This document shows positions 1 through 5,808 of a stretch of 6,166 nucleotides of DNA, one piece after another. The stretch's first letter is position 1, and every line of letters begins with the position of its first letter. The DNA is from Desulfobacula sp. Its GTDB lineage: Bacteria; Desulfobacterota; Desulfobacteria; Desulfobacterales; Desulfobacteraceae. The translations under genes were made by a program, and so were the position numbers. The stretch covers positions 1-6,166 of the forward strand of contig JAGLFI010000074.1 in assembly GCA_023144585.1 (NCBI GenBank). Direction: 5' to 3'. The notes below the pieces were generated by a model. The model saw nothing but the letters and a program-made list of their open reading frames with translations. It was not told where the DNA came from and did no database searches.

Positions 1-85
1 TAGTTCCGTAACAGCCTGTCGATAGTAACAATTTCTAAGGACAAAAATATTTTTTAATGCGACTATCCTGCTTTAAAGCCGGTAT

Positions 86-111
86 GACCATTGCAAAGTT
101 TTGGTCTTTTT
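86..111 (+). terminator. Weak hairpin plus T-run upstream of the FKBP gene
   Basis: GACCA (86-90) pairs perfectly with TGGTC (102-106) across an 11-base loop, and five T residues follow directly (107-111). This is the shape of a rho-independent terminator, but the stem has only 5 bp and the loop is large. It could end transcription from an unseen gene to the left or be chance. The TTG at 91 that could open the FKBP frame lies in the loop, which makes it a poor start codon. The rest of 1-166 shows no complete reading frame that I would call a gene. Confidence 0.25.
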
Positions 112-155
112 GCTACTTATATTTTAAGGTATCTCAAATTAATTTTTGAATTTCA

Positions 156-162
156 GGGAGAG
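156..162 (+). promoter_or_regulatory. Ribosome binding site that fixes the FKBP start at ATG 167
   Basis: GGGAGAG at 156-162 is a good Shine-Dalgarno match. Its GGGAG core ends 6 bases before the ATG at 167. The only other upstream start option, TTG at 91, has no comparable site. The ATG at 167 is in a different frame from the FKBP body, so this site is the main evidence that the gene begins with the out-of-frame signal peptide. Confidence 0.7.
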
Positions 163-166
163 CTAA

Positions 167-873
167 ATGCATATTTCAAAAAACTGTTTTCTGGCTATGA
201 TTATTTTGTTTTTTTCAATATTCAATGTTTTGCCAATGAAGAAAAAAAGCAGGAAATCGAAAAAGTAGATTTTGAAAAGCAGATCAGTTATGCGCTTGGC
301 CATGATATTTTTGATAAATTAAAAGAAAATTTTGAACTTGATCCCGAGTTTTTTATGATGGGGGCAAAAGACAGCCATGAAAAACAACCTAAACTGACAG
401 AAGAAAAATTAAGGCAGATCCTGATATCTTATCAGCGGCTGGCAAGACAAAAACAAATAGAGAGGATTAAAATGGAATCCAAAGAAAACAGAGAAAAAGG
501 ACTCAAATTTTTAGAGGAAAATAAGCAGAAACAGGGTGTGGTAACATTGCCGTCCGGGCTGCAATACAGGGTTCTCATAGAGGGTGACGGTCCGTTACCC
601 AAGGCAACGGATACGGTAGAATGCCATTATAAAGGCATACTCATTGATGGAACTGTCTTTGACTCTTCCTATCAAAGGGGAAAACCGGCAACATTTCAGG
701 TGGGCGGTGTGATCCAGGGCTGGATTGAGGCATTGCAGATGATGAAAGTGGGATCAAAGTGGGAATTGACGATCCCGCCGGACCTGGCATATGGCGACAG
801 GGGTGCAGGAGACCTTATAAAACCGGGTGCCACCCTTATTTTTGATGTCGAACTATTGGGTATTATGGAGTAA
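167..873 (+). CDS. Exported FKBP-type peptidyl-prolyl cis-trans isomerase (Mip/FkpA-like), frame break in the signal peptide
   Basis: This enzyme catalyses cis-trans isomerisation of prolyl bonds in folding proteins, most likely in the periplasm. The body is read in the frame open from 88 to the TAA at 871-873. It has a charged helical N-terminal half like the Mip/FkpA dimerisation region, then an FKBP domain covering about the last 110 residues. FKBP active-site residues are all visible, numbered for a repaired 235-residue protein: Tyr155 (CHYKG), Asp166 (FDSS), Val182-Ile183 and Trp186 (VIQGW), Tyr209 (LAYGDRG) and Phe226 (IFDVEL). The best start, ATG 167 with a good ribosome binding site, lies one frame away. 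It encodes a typical signal peptide (MHISKNCF, then a hydrophobic run). One extra T in the T-run at 209-215 or at 228-231 would join it to the body, with cleavage expected after Ala23 before NEEKK. The unrepaired frame could start only at TTG 91, with no ribosome site and no clean signal peptide. The flavoprotein gene follows after 6 bases. Confidence 0.88.
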
Positions 874-879
874 CCGACT

Positions 880-1443
880 ATGTTGGTTCTTGGAATAAAC
901 GGCAGTCCGCGCCCTAAAGGTAATTCACAGTATCTTATGTCCCTTTTCATGGAAGCAATGAAAGCAAAAGGGAATGATATCCAGGTGTTGGATGCAATTA
1001 AACTCAAGATAAATCCCTGCATAGGGTGCGGTAATTGTGAAACAAAAGGGATCTGTATTTTTAAGGATGATTTTACCAATATTTTCCTGCCGGCAGTGAT
1101 AAAGGCCGATATTATTGTCCTTGGCTCTCCCATCTATTTTTATGCTTTTCCAGCGTTGATTAAGGCTTTGATTGATCGTATTCAGGTATTATGGTCGAGA
1201 AAATACAGGCTGAAAATGGATGAATTTAAGGATCGCAAGCGAAAAGGAGTGCTTCTGGCAGTGGGTGCCACCCAGGGAAAGGATCTTTTTGACGGTTTGA
1301 AATTGACAGCCAGATATTTTTTTGATGCCGCCGATATTAAATACGAAACAGCACTCTGCTACAGAGGTATTGATGAAAAGGATGAGATGAAAAATCATCC
1401 CATCCTTCATGAAGATATTAAAAATTTAATCCAAAAGTTTTAA
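880..1443 (+). CDS. Iron-sulfur flavoprotein, NADPH-dependent FMN reductase/flavodoxin-fold family
   Basis: A 187-residue cytoplasmic protein with a flavodoxin-like fold. Residues 1-16 form the first strand and the phosphate-binding loop for FMN (GINGSPRPKGNS). A compact cysteine motif, Cys47-x2-Cys50-x2-Cys53-x5-Cys59, has the spacing that binds a [4Fe-4S] cluster in methanogen-type iron-sulfur flavoprotein (Isf). Residues 80-100 (VLGSPIYFYAFPALIK and on) match the family's second flavin-contact region and dimer helix. Isf proteins pass electrons between ferredoxin-like donors and small acceptors, including O2 or peroxide in anaerobes; the acceptor here cannot be read from sequence. The ATG at 880 has GGAG at 867-870, inside the end of the FKBP gene. 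The 6-base gap therefore suggests one transcript and perhaps coupled translation. Its TAA overlaps the stop of the convergent gene. Family assignment is secure; physiological role is open. Confidence 0.93.
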   Translation: MLVLGINGSPRPKGNSQYLMSLFMEAMKAKGNDIQVLDAIKLKINPCIGCGNCETKGICIFKDDFTNIFLPAVIKADIIVLGSPIYFYAFPALIKALIDRIQVLWSRKYRLKMDEFKDRKRKGVLLAVGATQGKDLFDGLKLTARYFFDAADIKYETALCYRGIDEKDEMKNHPILHEDIKNLIQKF

Positions 1444-2699
1444 GTTTTTTTTAAAGTATCCACCCCATACTTTTTCTTGTTGGAATTGAGTTTTAAAGCA
1501 GTGAAAAATCCCTTGTCCTTTATGGTATAAAACATGAGTTTTTTTTTGTTCATGCTGAAGAATTTTTTACCATATTTAGCAAGCTTGTCCGGATCAATTT
1601 CAAATCCAAGCCCGGGCGCATAGGTGGGGTGAAGAACACCTTTATCGTGATAAAACGGTTTTTTCAAGATTCCGTCCCGTTTTTCTATGGTCCACGAAGG
1701 CGGGTTGATGGGGTATTCCAAGGGTTTTGTGCCGATGAACCCGCTTGCCAGCAGGACATTAAGATTTACAGCAAATCCAATACCGTTTGTCCAGGTATGG
1801 GGTGTGAATTTTAAGCGATATTTTCTGCAATGATCTGCCACTTCAAGTGTATGTTGAATCCCACCGGTCATAATGGCATCCGGCTGAAAAATATCATAAC
1901 ATTTTTTTTCAATCATCATTTTAAGTTCACTCTTCCCATTGGTGTGGATTTCACCACCTGTGATGGGAATTTTGCTGTATTTTGTCAATTCGGTAAGCGT
2001 ATCGTAATCATCCATGGGAAGGGGTTCTTCAAGCCAGGCAATATTCATGTCTGCACAGGCATCGGCAAAATATTTGGCGCGTTCAAGATCCCATAACGGA
2101 GCATTATTGATAACGGTCACCCGCCATCCCTGGTTGGCATCCACCCCAATGGTCATCTTGTCACCCACTGCATCTACAACTGCTTTGACGTGGCTGATGT
2201 CTTTTTCTACATCAAACTCATGCACGCGGATTTTTATGGTTTTAAATCCTTCTTCATATCTTTTCCGGGCTTCAAAAATCCTTGAATCTTCATCTTTGAT
2301 TTCACCGGTGGAAGCATAGAGTTCAACAGGCTCTCGTCTGCCGCCCAGAAGTTCATATACCGGTTTGTCTTCCAGTTTGCCCTTAATATCCCAGAAGGCC
2401 GGTTCAATCCAGTTTGCCCGGACACCCAGATAACTGATTTCCCGGAGCCGCTGAAGCATTAAATCAATATCTGTAGCATCATGACCTATAAGATAGGGAG
2501 CAATCAAATTGCCGAGCCCCAACCTTTCCGATGCAATAGCAGGGCCGGCTGAATATCCTTCAATCCCATCCTCTGTGATTATTTTTACAAAATCAAACCG
2601 GTTGTCCGTGGCTGGATATCCGGGAATCCAACTTGGATAAAAGGGTTTATCCAGTGGGATTCTGACATGATACATTTCAATACATGATATTTTGCTCAT
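1440..2699 (-). CDS. Mandelate racemase/muconate lactonizing enzyme family protein (enolase superfamily, MR subgroup)
   Basis: A 419-residue enzyme with an N-terminal capping domain (about 1-125) and a TIM-barrel domain (about 130-370). These enzymes abstract the alpha proton of a carboxylate using Mg2+, giving dehydration, racemisation or cycloisomerisation. Visible metal ligands are Asp187 (VDANQ), Glu224 (LEEP) and Glu250 (GGE). The His-Asp dyad that defines the mandelate racemase subgroup is Asp274 (QPDAIMTGG) and His301 (TPHTW). The second-strand motif is Lys156-x-Arg158, so the place of the usual second lysine base is held by arginine. A sugar-acid dehydratase or epimerase is the best guess; the substrate is not recognisable. 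After the usual family end (PGLGFEIDPDKLAKYG) comes a tail of about 43 residues with 13 lysines. GGAG at 2705-2708 lies 5 bases before the ATG. The gene follows PEPCK by 58 bases on the same strand and may share its transcript. Subgroup is well supported, substrate is not. Confidence 0.92.
   Translation of the reverse strand: MSKISCIEMYHVRIPLDKPFYPSWIPGYPATDNRFDFVKIITEDGIEGYSAGPAIASERLGLGNLIAPYLIGHDATDIDLMLQRLREISYLGVRANWIEPAFWDIKGKLEDKPVYELLGGRREPVELYASTGEIKDEDSRIFEARKRYEEGFKTIKIRVHEFDVEKDISHVKAVVDAVGDKMTIGVDANQGWRVTVINNAPLWDLERAKYFADACADMNIAWLEEPLPMDDYDTLTELTKYSKIPITGGEIHTNGKSELKMMIEKKCYDIFQPDAIMTGGIQHTLEVADHCRKYRLKFTPHTWTNGIGFAVNLNVLLASGFIGTKPLEYPINPPSWTIEKRDGILKKPFYHDKGVLHPTYAPGLGFEIDPDKLAKYGKKFFSMNKKKLMFYTIKDKGFFTALKLNSNKKKYGVDTLKKT
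1453..1475 (+). terminator. Candidate terminator for the FKBP-flavoprotein pair, inside the convergent gene
   Basis: AAAGTAT (1453-1459) and ATACTTT (1467-1473) form a perfect 7-bp stem around a 7-base C-rich loop. The T-run 1471-1475 continues past the stem. It starts 10 bases after the flavoprotein stop, the right place for an intrinsic terminator on the plus strand. On the minus strand the stem is followed by A residues, so it would not stop the convergent gene. It lies within the codons for that gene's C-terminal tail. The stem is AT-rich and therefore weak. Confidence 0.4.
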
Positions 2700-2757
2700 G
2701 GGTTCTCCAAAAAATATTGTAAAGGACCGATTTTAAAATTTGTCCCTCAGGGTCAAA

Positions 2758-4725
2758 CTATGCCATCAATACATCCGGTGCTATAATACTGCCATGTGCA
2801 TCTTTTAATGCCAAAAGTTCCTTTTTTTGTCCAGCCAGGATATCAAACAGGGTTTGGGGAATTCCATCTTCTTTGCCATAGGCTTCCTGCTGAAGCTCAA
2901 CCCTGTTTATGATATTATCCATATATAGAGAAAATTGTTTTGTATAAAGTTCTTTTGCATATTCTTTATCAATAATCTGTTTAAACAATAATTTTAAATC
3001 ATCATATTTAGGAAGGTTCCCAATGGGAGTTGAAATATAGTCAATTTCATTATGGGCATATCGTTCAAGCCAGGAAAGCCACACTTTTACATCTCTTTTT
3101 TCTCCGATAAGCTTTGGCGAGTCTCCGCCACGGGCTTCATCCGTCAAAAAGTAATTGAGACCTGCCATTATCGGCTTATATTCTTTTTGTAATTTATCAC
3201 TTCCAAAGAATTTGAACTGAGCATCCATATAATCTCCTAAAGCGCCCGGGATGAAAGGTGCATTGGCCCAGGGTGCTCTTTTGATACCGGTTGCCCCGAC
3301 TTCAGTTGCTGTGGCGGCGGAAACAATGCAGGCCCCAATGACAACTCCAGCATCGGAATTTTTAGCCACCCAGACCGGCGGCATGGTATCAGCATCTCTT
3401 CCACTGTATGTAAAAACTCTTGTCAGGACACCTTCAGGGTTTTCAGCTTCTTTGGAGTAAATATCAAGAGATTCAGATTTTAATGTGCACCGGGAATTGG
3501 GATGGGACAGGGGAACGGCCTTCCCCATATCATCGGTTTTGCCTTCATACCAGTCACCCTGGAAATTGAACCCTTTGTCCGGGTGCTCTTCATTGTTTCC
3601 CACCCAATGGGGCACCTTGTTTTCATCAATGAGCACATTGGACCAGATCACTTCGCACCCGGGCTGTCTTAACACTTTCATCAGCATGGGGTCACCCTCA
3701 AGATTAACATCTTCAACAATGCCGAAAATGCCGCTTTCCGGGTTAACCGATCTGATACTGCCGTTATCTGCGATCCACATCTGGGCAAGATCATCGCCGA
3801 CAAATACATTTCCCGCCATGGCAGTGGTTGTTTTTCCACACCCGCTGGGAGCGGCACCTACAAACCAGGTCACGCGTTCATTGGGCCCGTAGATTCCAGT
3901 GATAAACATATGCTCGGATAATTCTTTGCCGAAATTCTCATAAACAGCCTTATCCACGGCAAATCGATGATTTCCTTTTTTGAGCAGCAAGGTGTTTCCG
4001 GCATAGGTACATTTCCAACTATAGGTTGTCTTAAATTTTCGATCCATGAAAACCCTTGCATCTGGCAGATCTTCGGTTCTGTTCAGGCCTTCGCTGTGAA
4101 CATTTGTAAAGAAATGGCCAAGGGATTCAACTTCTTTATCAAAATCAGCATAAGCATTTCGATAGAGCAGTTCCGCACTATGGGCAACATAGGTAGAACT
4201 TGTGATTTCCAAAGCCGGATTTGATACGGGAGAGCCGACAGGTCCCCTCATGTAAAATCCAATGATCATGGTCATATCTTTCATGATACCCGTCATATTG
4301 GATCTGACTTGTTCAAGAGCGGTAGGTCTGTCCATCCGGTTGGCAAGAGAACTGACATGATCTTTCGGGTTTGCAATATAATAGGTTCTGTCAACGATTC
4401 TGCCTTGTTCGCCGGCCAGGTCATAATGAATGGTATGCCCATCCATGGCAAGAGAGCTTTCCTCTTTTTTTGCAAGGGAAAGATTATTGATAAATTGCCT
4501 GTCTTCAAGTGATCCGGTATTGACAAAAATCAAAGAAGGATTGCAAAGAACAATTGAATTGGCAATCCTTTTTAAGACCTCCGGATGTTTGATGTTTAAT
4601 ATCCGGGTTAATTGCTCATCATCCATATATTGTTTGAATATGGCTTTGGCATTTTCTTCGGAATCCACTTTCCCAAGTTCATTAATAATATTTAAATCAC
4701 TACTGGTTTTAAGCATTTTAATCAT
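2758..4725 (-). CDS. pckG: Phosphoenolpyruvate carboxykinase, GTP-type (divergent)
   Basis: A cytoplasmic enzyme interconverting oxaloacetate plus GTP with PEP, CO2 and GDP, the entry to gluconeogenesis. From the ATG at 4725 it has 655 residues, near or slightly above usual GTP-PEPCK length. Landmarks: a PEP/oxaloacetate-site segment FYMRGPVGSPVSNP (about 157-170), TYAGNTLLLKK (about 240-250), the P-loop APSGCGKTTTAM (292-303) with the family's reactive cysteine at 296 and Lys298, kinase-2 VGDDLAQMW (309-317), NPESGIFGI (328-336) and SHPNSR (407-412). The P-loop has Gly where most GTP-PEPCKs have Ala. The usual C-terminal NWFR...WPGFG segment is replaced by unrelated-looking sequence (about 542-564), so nucleotide preference is less certain than family. 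A longer frame reaches TTG 4791, but that codon falls in the candidate -35 box. The ATG at 4716 is an alternative start. Probably transcribed from 4726-4899 and followed by the enolase-superfamily gene. Confidence 0.93.
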   Translation of the reverse strand: MIKMLKTSSDLNIINELGKVDSEENAKAIFKQYMDDEQLTRILNIKHPEVLKRIANSIVLCNPSLIFVNTGSLEDRQFINNLSLAKKEESSLAMDGHTIHYDLAGEQGRIVDRTYYIANPKDHVSSLANRMDRPTALEQVRSNMTGIMKDMTMIIGFYMRGPVGSPVSNPALEITSSTYVAHSAELLYRNAYADFDKEVESLGHFFTNVHSEGLNRTEDLPDARVFMDRKFKTTYSWKCTYAGNTLLLKKGNHRFAVDKAVYENFGKELSEHMFITGIYGPNERVTWFVGAAPSGCGKTTTAMAGNVFVGDDLAQMWIADNGSIRSVNPESGIFGIVEDVNLEGDPMLMKVLRQPGCEVIWSNVLIDENKVPHWVGNNEEHPDKGFNFQGDWYEGKTDDMGKAVPLSHPNSRCTLKSESLDIYSKEAENPEGVLTRVFTYSGRDADTMPPVWVAKNSDAGVVIGACIVSAATATEVGATGIKRAPWANAPFIPGALGDYMDAQFKFFGSDKLQKEYKPIMAGLNYFLTDEARGGDSPKLIGEKRDVKVWLSWLERYAHNEIDYISTPIGNLPKYDDLKLLFKQIIDKEYAKELYTKQFSLYMDNIINRVELQQEAYGKEDGIPQTLFDILAGQKKELLALKDAHGSIIAPDVLMA

Positions 4726-4728
4726 CGT

Positions 4729-4732
4729 CTCC
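4729..4732 (-). promoter_or_regulatory. Ribosome binding site of PEPCK
   Basis: Read on the minus strand, GGAG at 4732-4729 lies 3 bases before ATG 4725 and 12 bases before the second in-frame ATG at 4716. Neither spacing is ideal, so the exact start is uncertain by three residues. The site nonetheless argues against the far upstream TTG at 4791, which has no such site. Confidence 0.5.
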
Positions 4733-4744
4733 AAATTTAGTGTT

Positions 4745-4770
4745 GTAAAAAGAATATTTTTCTTTTTTAC
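4745..4770. promoter_or_regulatory. AT-rich dyad overlapping the candidate PEPCK promoter
   Basis: AAAAAGAA (4747-4754) and TTCTTTTT (4760-4767) are perfect inverted 8-mers around five bases. Allowing a one-base bulge, the symmetry extends outward to GT (4745-4746) and AC (4769-4770). It covers the candidate -10 box and probable transcription start of PEPCK, where a repressor operator would sit. It could also form a weak 5' leader hairpin, or be chance in a very AT-rich stretch. Confidence 0.3.
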
Positions 4771-4791
4771 CACGAAATTTATAAAAATCAA
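4764..4791 (-). promoter_or_regulatory. Candidate sigma-70-type promoter of PEPCK
   Basis: Read on the minus strand: -35 TTGATT (4791-4786), a 16-base spacer and -10 TAAAAA (4769-4764). A TG dinucleotide in the extended -10 position (4772-4771) precedes the -10 box. Transcription would begin near 4757, leaving a leader of about 32 bases before ATG 4725. The AT-rich background makes chance matches common, so this is a candidate only. Confidence 0.38.
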
Positions 4792-4823
4792 ATATTATTT
4801 TATTTTTTTTAATAAAAGTCATA

Positions 4824-4850
4824 TTGTGTTTTTACGATAACCAGTATAAA
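4824..4850 (+). promoter_or_regulatory. Weak candidate promoter for the PHP/NimA-like pair
   Basis: TATAAA at 4845-4850 is a fair -10 box, and TTGTGT at 4824-4829 a poor -35 box with a short 15-base spacer. The pair lies about 50 bases before the PHP start codon in the divergent intergenic region, where a promoter is expected because the neighbouring gene points away. Confidence 0.25.
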
Positions 4851-4899
4851 AACAGGCATATGGTGAAATGAATGCAGCGGCTTAAATGAAAGAAAATAT

Positions 4900-5808
4900 A
4901 TGGACCAAAAAATATTTGCGGATTTACACAATCACACCACGGCCTCTGATGGTGATTTTACACCCGATCAGATGGTTGAACAGGCAGAAACCCTTGGGGT
5001 AAAGGCAATGGGTATCACTGACCATGACACACTGGAAGGGTTGAAAAACGCAGTGGCGGCAGGAAAGAAATACGATATCGAGGTAATTTGCGGTGTTGAA
5101 GTCTCCATCCGGTTTAAGCGGTCTTATTTTACAGGAACATTGCATCTGCTGTGCTATTTTTTATCAGCTAGACTTTTGGATGAACAATTTGTAAAAGGTT
5201 TTAAGAATATCCTGGCAAAGGGCAGGGGAGAAGAACTGGTAAGAGCAAGGGTTAATGAAATTAATAAAATTTTCGGGCCGGGCAGGAAAAAAGCTTTATT
5301 AAAGAGAAATTTGAAATTTGAAGATATCTGTGTATTAAGCGATAATGCCACAAGACGTCATTTTTCCATTGCATTGAAGGAAGACTTTGGGATCACCGAT
5401 GCCGATACCATCAATGCAATCATTGGAAATGACAGTCCGGCTTACCTGCCTTCAGGAATTAAATTAGAAGAGGTGGTTGATTTTATCCGGGGAAATCATA
5501 TTCTTGCAGTCCTGGCCCATCCGGCAGCCGGGTCTTTTCCGGGCAAAGGACATTATAAGGAAGTTTTGCCCCCTCTTGAAATTGTCCAAAGAATTTTGCC
5601 GGAATTTATTGAAGCAGGTATTCAAGGACTGGAAGTCTATTACCCAGGCCACACAAAAGAACATCAGGATTTGATGAAATCCTGGGCAGCAAGATATCAT
5701 CTTCTAATTACCGGCGGCTCAGACTGCCATGATGGAACAGAACGTCCAACAGGAGTAAGAGGCATATCTGAATCAGAATTTAAACTATTTAAGAAAGCAT
5801 TAACATGA
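4900..5808 (+). CDS. PHP-domain metal-dependent phosphoesterase (TrpH/YciV/RNase AM-like)
   Basis: A 302-residue cytoplasmic phosphoesterase of the polymerase and histidinol phosphatase (PHP) superfamily. The expected nine metal-binding residues are present in order: His10, His12 and Asp17 (DLHNHTTASDG), His42 (ITDHDT), Glu67 (GVEVS), His82 (LHLLCY), His207 (AHP), Asp275 and His277 (GGSDCH), consistent with a trinuclear site. The helical insert between His82 and His207 includes RRH (152-154), like the family's GRPHIARAL segment, and AYLPSG. Characterised relatives hydrolyse nucleoside 3',5'-bisphosphates or degrade short RNA from the 5' end, so small-nucleotide turnover is the best inference. 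No polymerase or histidine-biosynthesis context is visible. ATG 4900 has only a weak AAGAAAA ribosome site, but it starts the PHP motif at the usual distance. The stop overlaps the next gene's start codon as ATGA. Confidence 0.92.
   Translation: MDQKIFADLHNHTTASDGDFTPDQMVEQAETLGVKAMGITDHDTLEGLKNAVAAGKKYDIEVICGVEVSIRFKRSYFTGTLHLLCYFLSARLLDEQFVKGFKNILAKGRGEELVRARVNEINKIFGPGRKKALLKRNLKFEDICVLSDNATRRHFSIALKEDFGITDADTINAIIGNDSPAYLPSGIKLEEVVDFIRGNHILAVLAHPAAGSFPGKGHYKEVLPPLEIVQRILPEFIEAGIQGLEVYYPGHTKEHQDLMKSWAARYHLLITGGSDCHDGTERPTGVRGISESEFKLFKKALT

Noticed and set aside
1..60. Possible partial minus-strand open frame entering from the left edge
   Set aside because: About 24 codons are open, but there is no start codon or ribosome site and no recognisable protein similarity.
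91..166. TTG-initiated N-terminal extension of the FKBP reading frame
   Set aside because: It has no ribosome binding site, the TTG sits in a hairpin loop, and the residues look like translated leader. The ATG at 167 with its good ribosome site gives a real signal peptide.
209..217. Classical programmed -1 ribosomal frameshift site in the FKBP signal peptide
   Set aside because: The shift direction is right, but the phase of the T-run does not give a proper X-XXY-YYZ heptamer. A homopolymer length change is simpler.
696..1133. 145-residue minus-strand open frame across the FKBP and flavoprotein genes
   Set aside because: It is antisense to two well-supported genes and shows no domain features.
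2721..2748. Imperfect hairpin between PEPCK and the enolase-superfamily gene as a terminator
   Set aside because: The 7-bp stem on the minus strand needs two G-U pairs and a 14-base loop, and the nearest T-run is several bases beyond the stem. Read-through seems more likely.
3485..3892. 135-residue plus-strand open frame inside PEPCK
   Set aside because: It is antisense to conserved PEPCK motifs including the P-loop, and has no recognisable domain or ribosome site.
4726..4791. N-terminal extension of PEPCK from TTG 4791
   Set aside because: It has no ribosome site, its residues show no family similarity, and it overlaps the candidate -35 box. GGAG lies next to ATG 4725.
4430..4840. 136-residue plus-strand open frame antisense to the PEPCK N-terminus and promoter
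   Set aside because: It shadows the PEPCK coding frame and ends in AT-rich intergenic sequence that codes for low-complexity Phe/Ile/Lys stretches.
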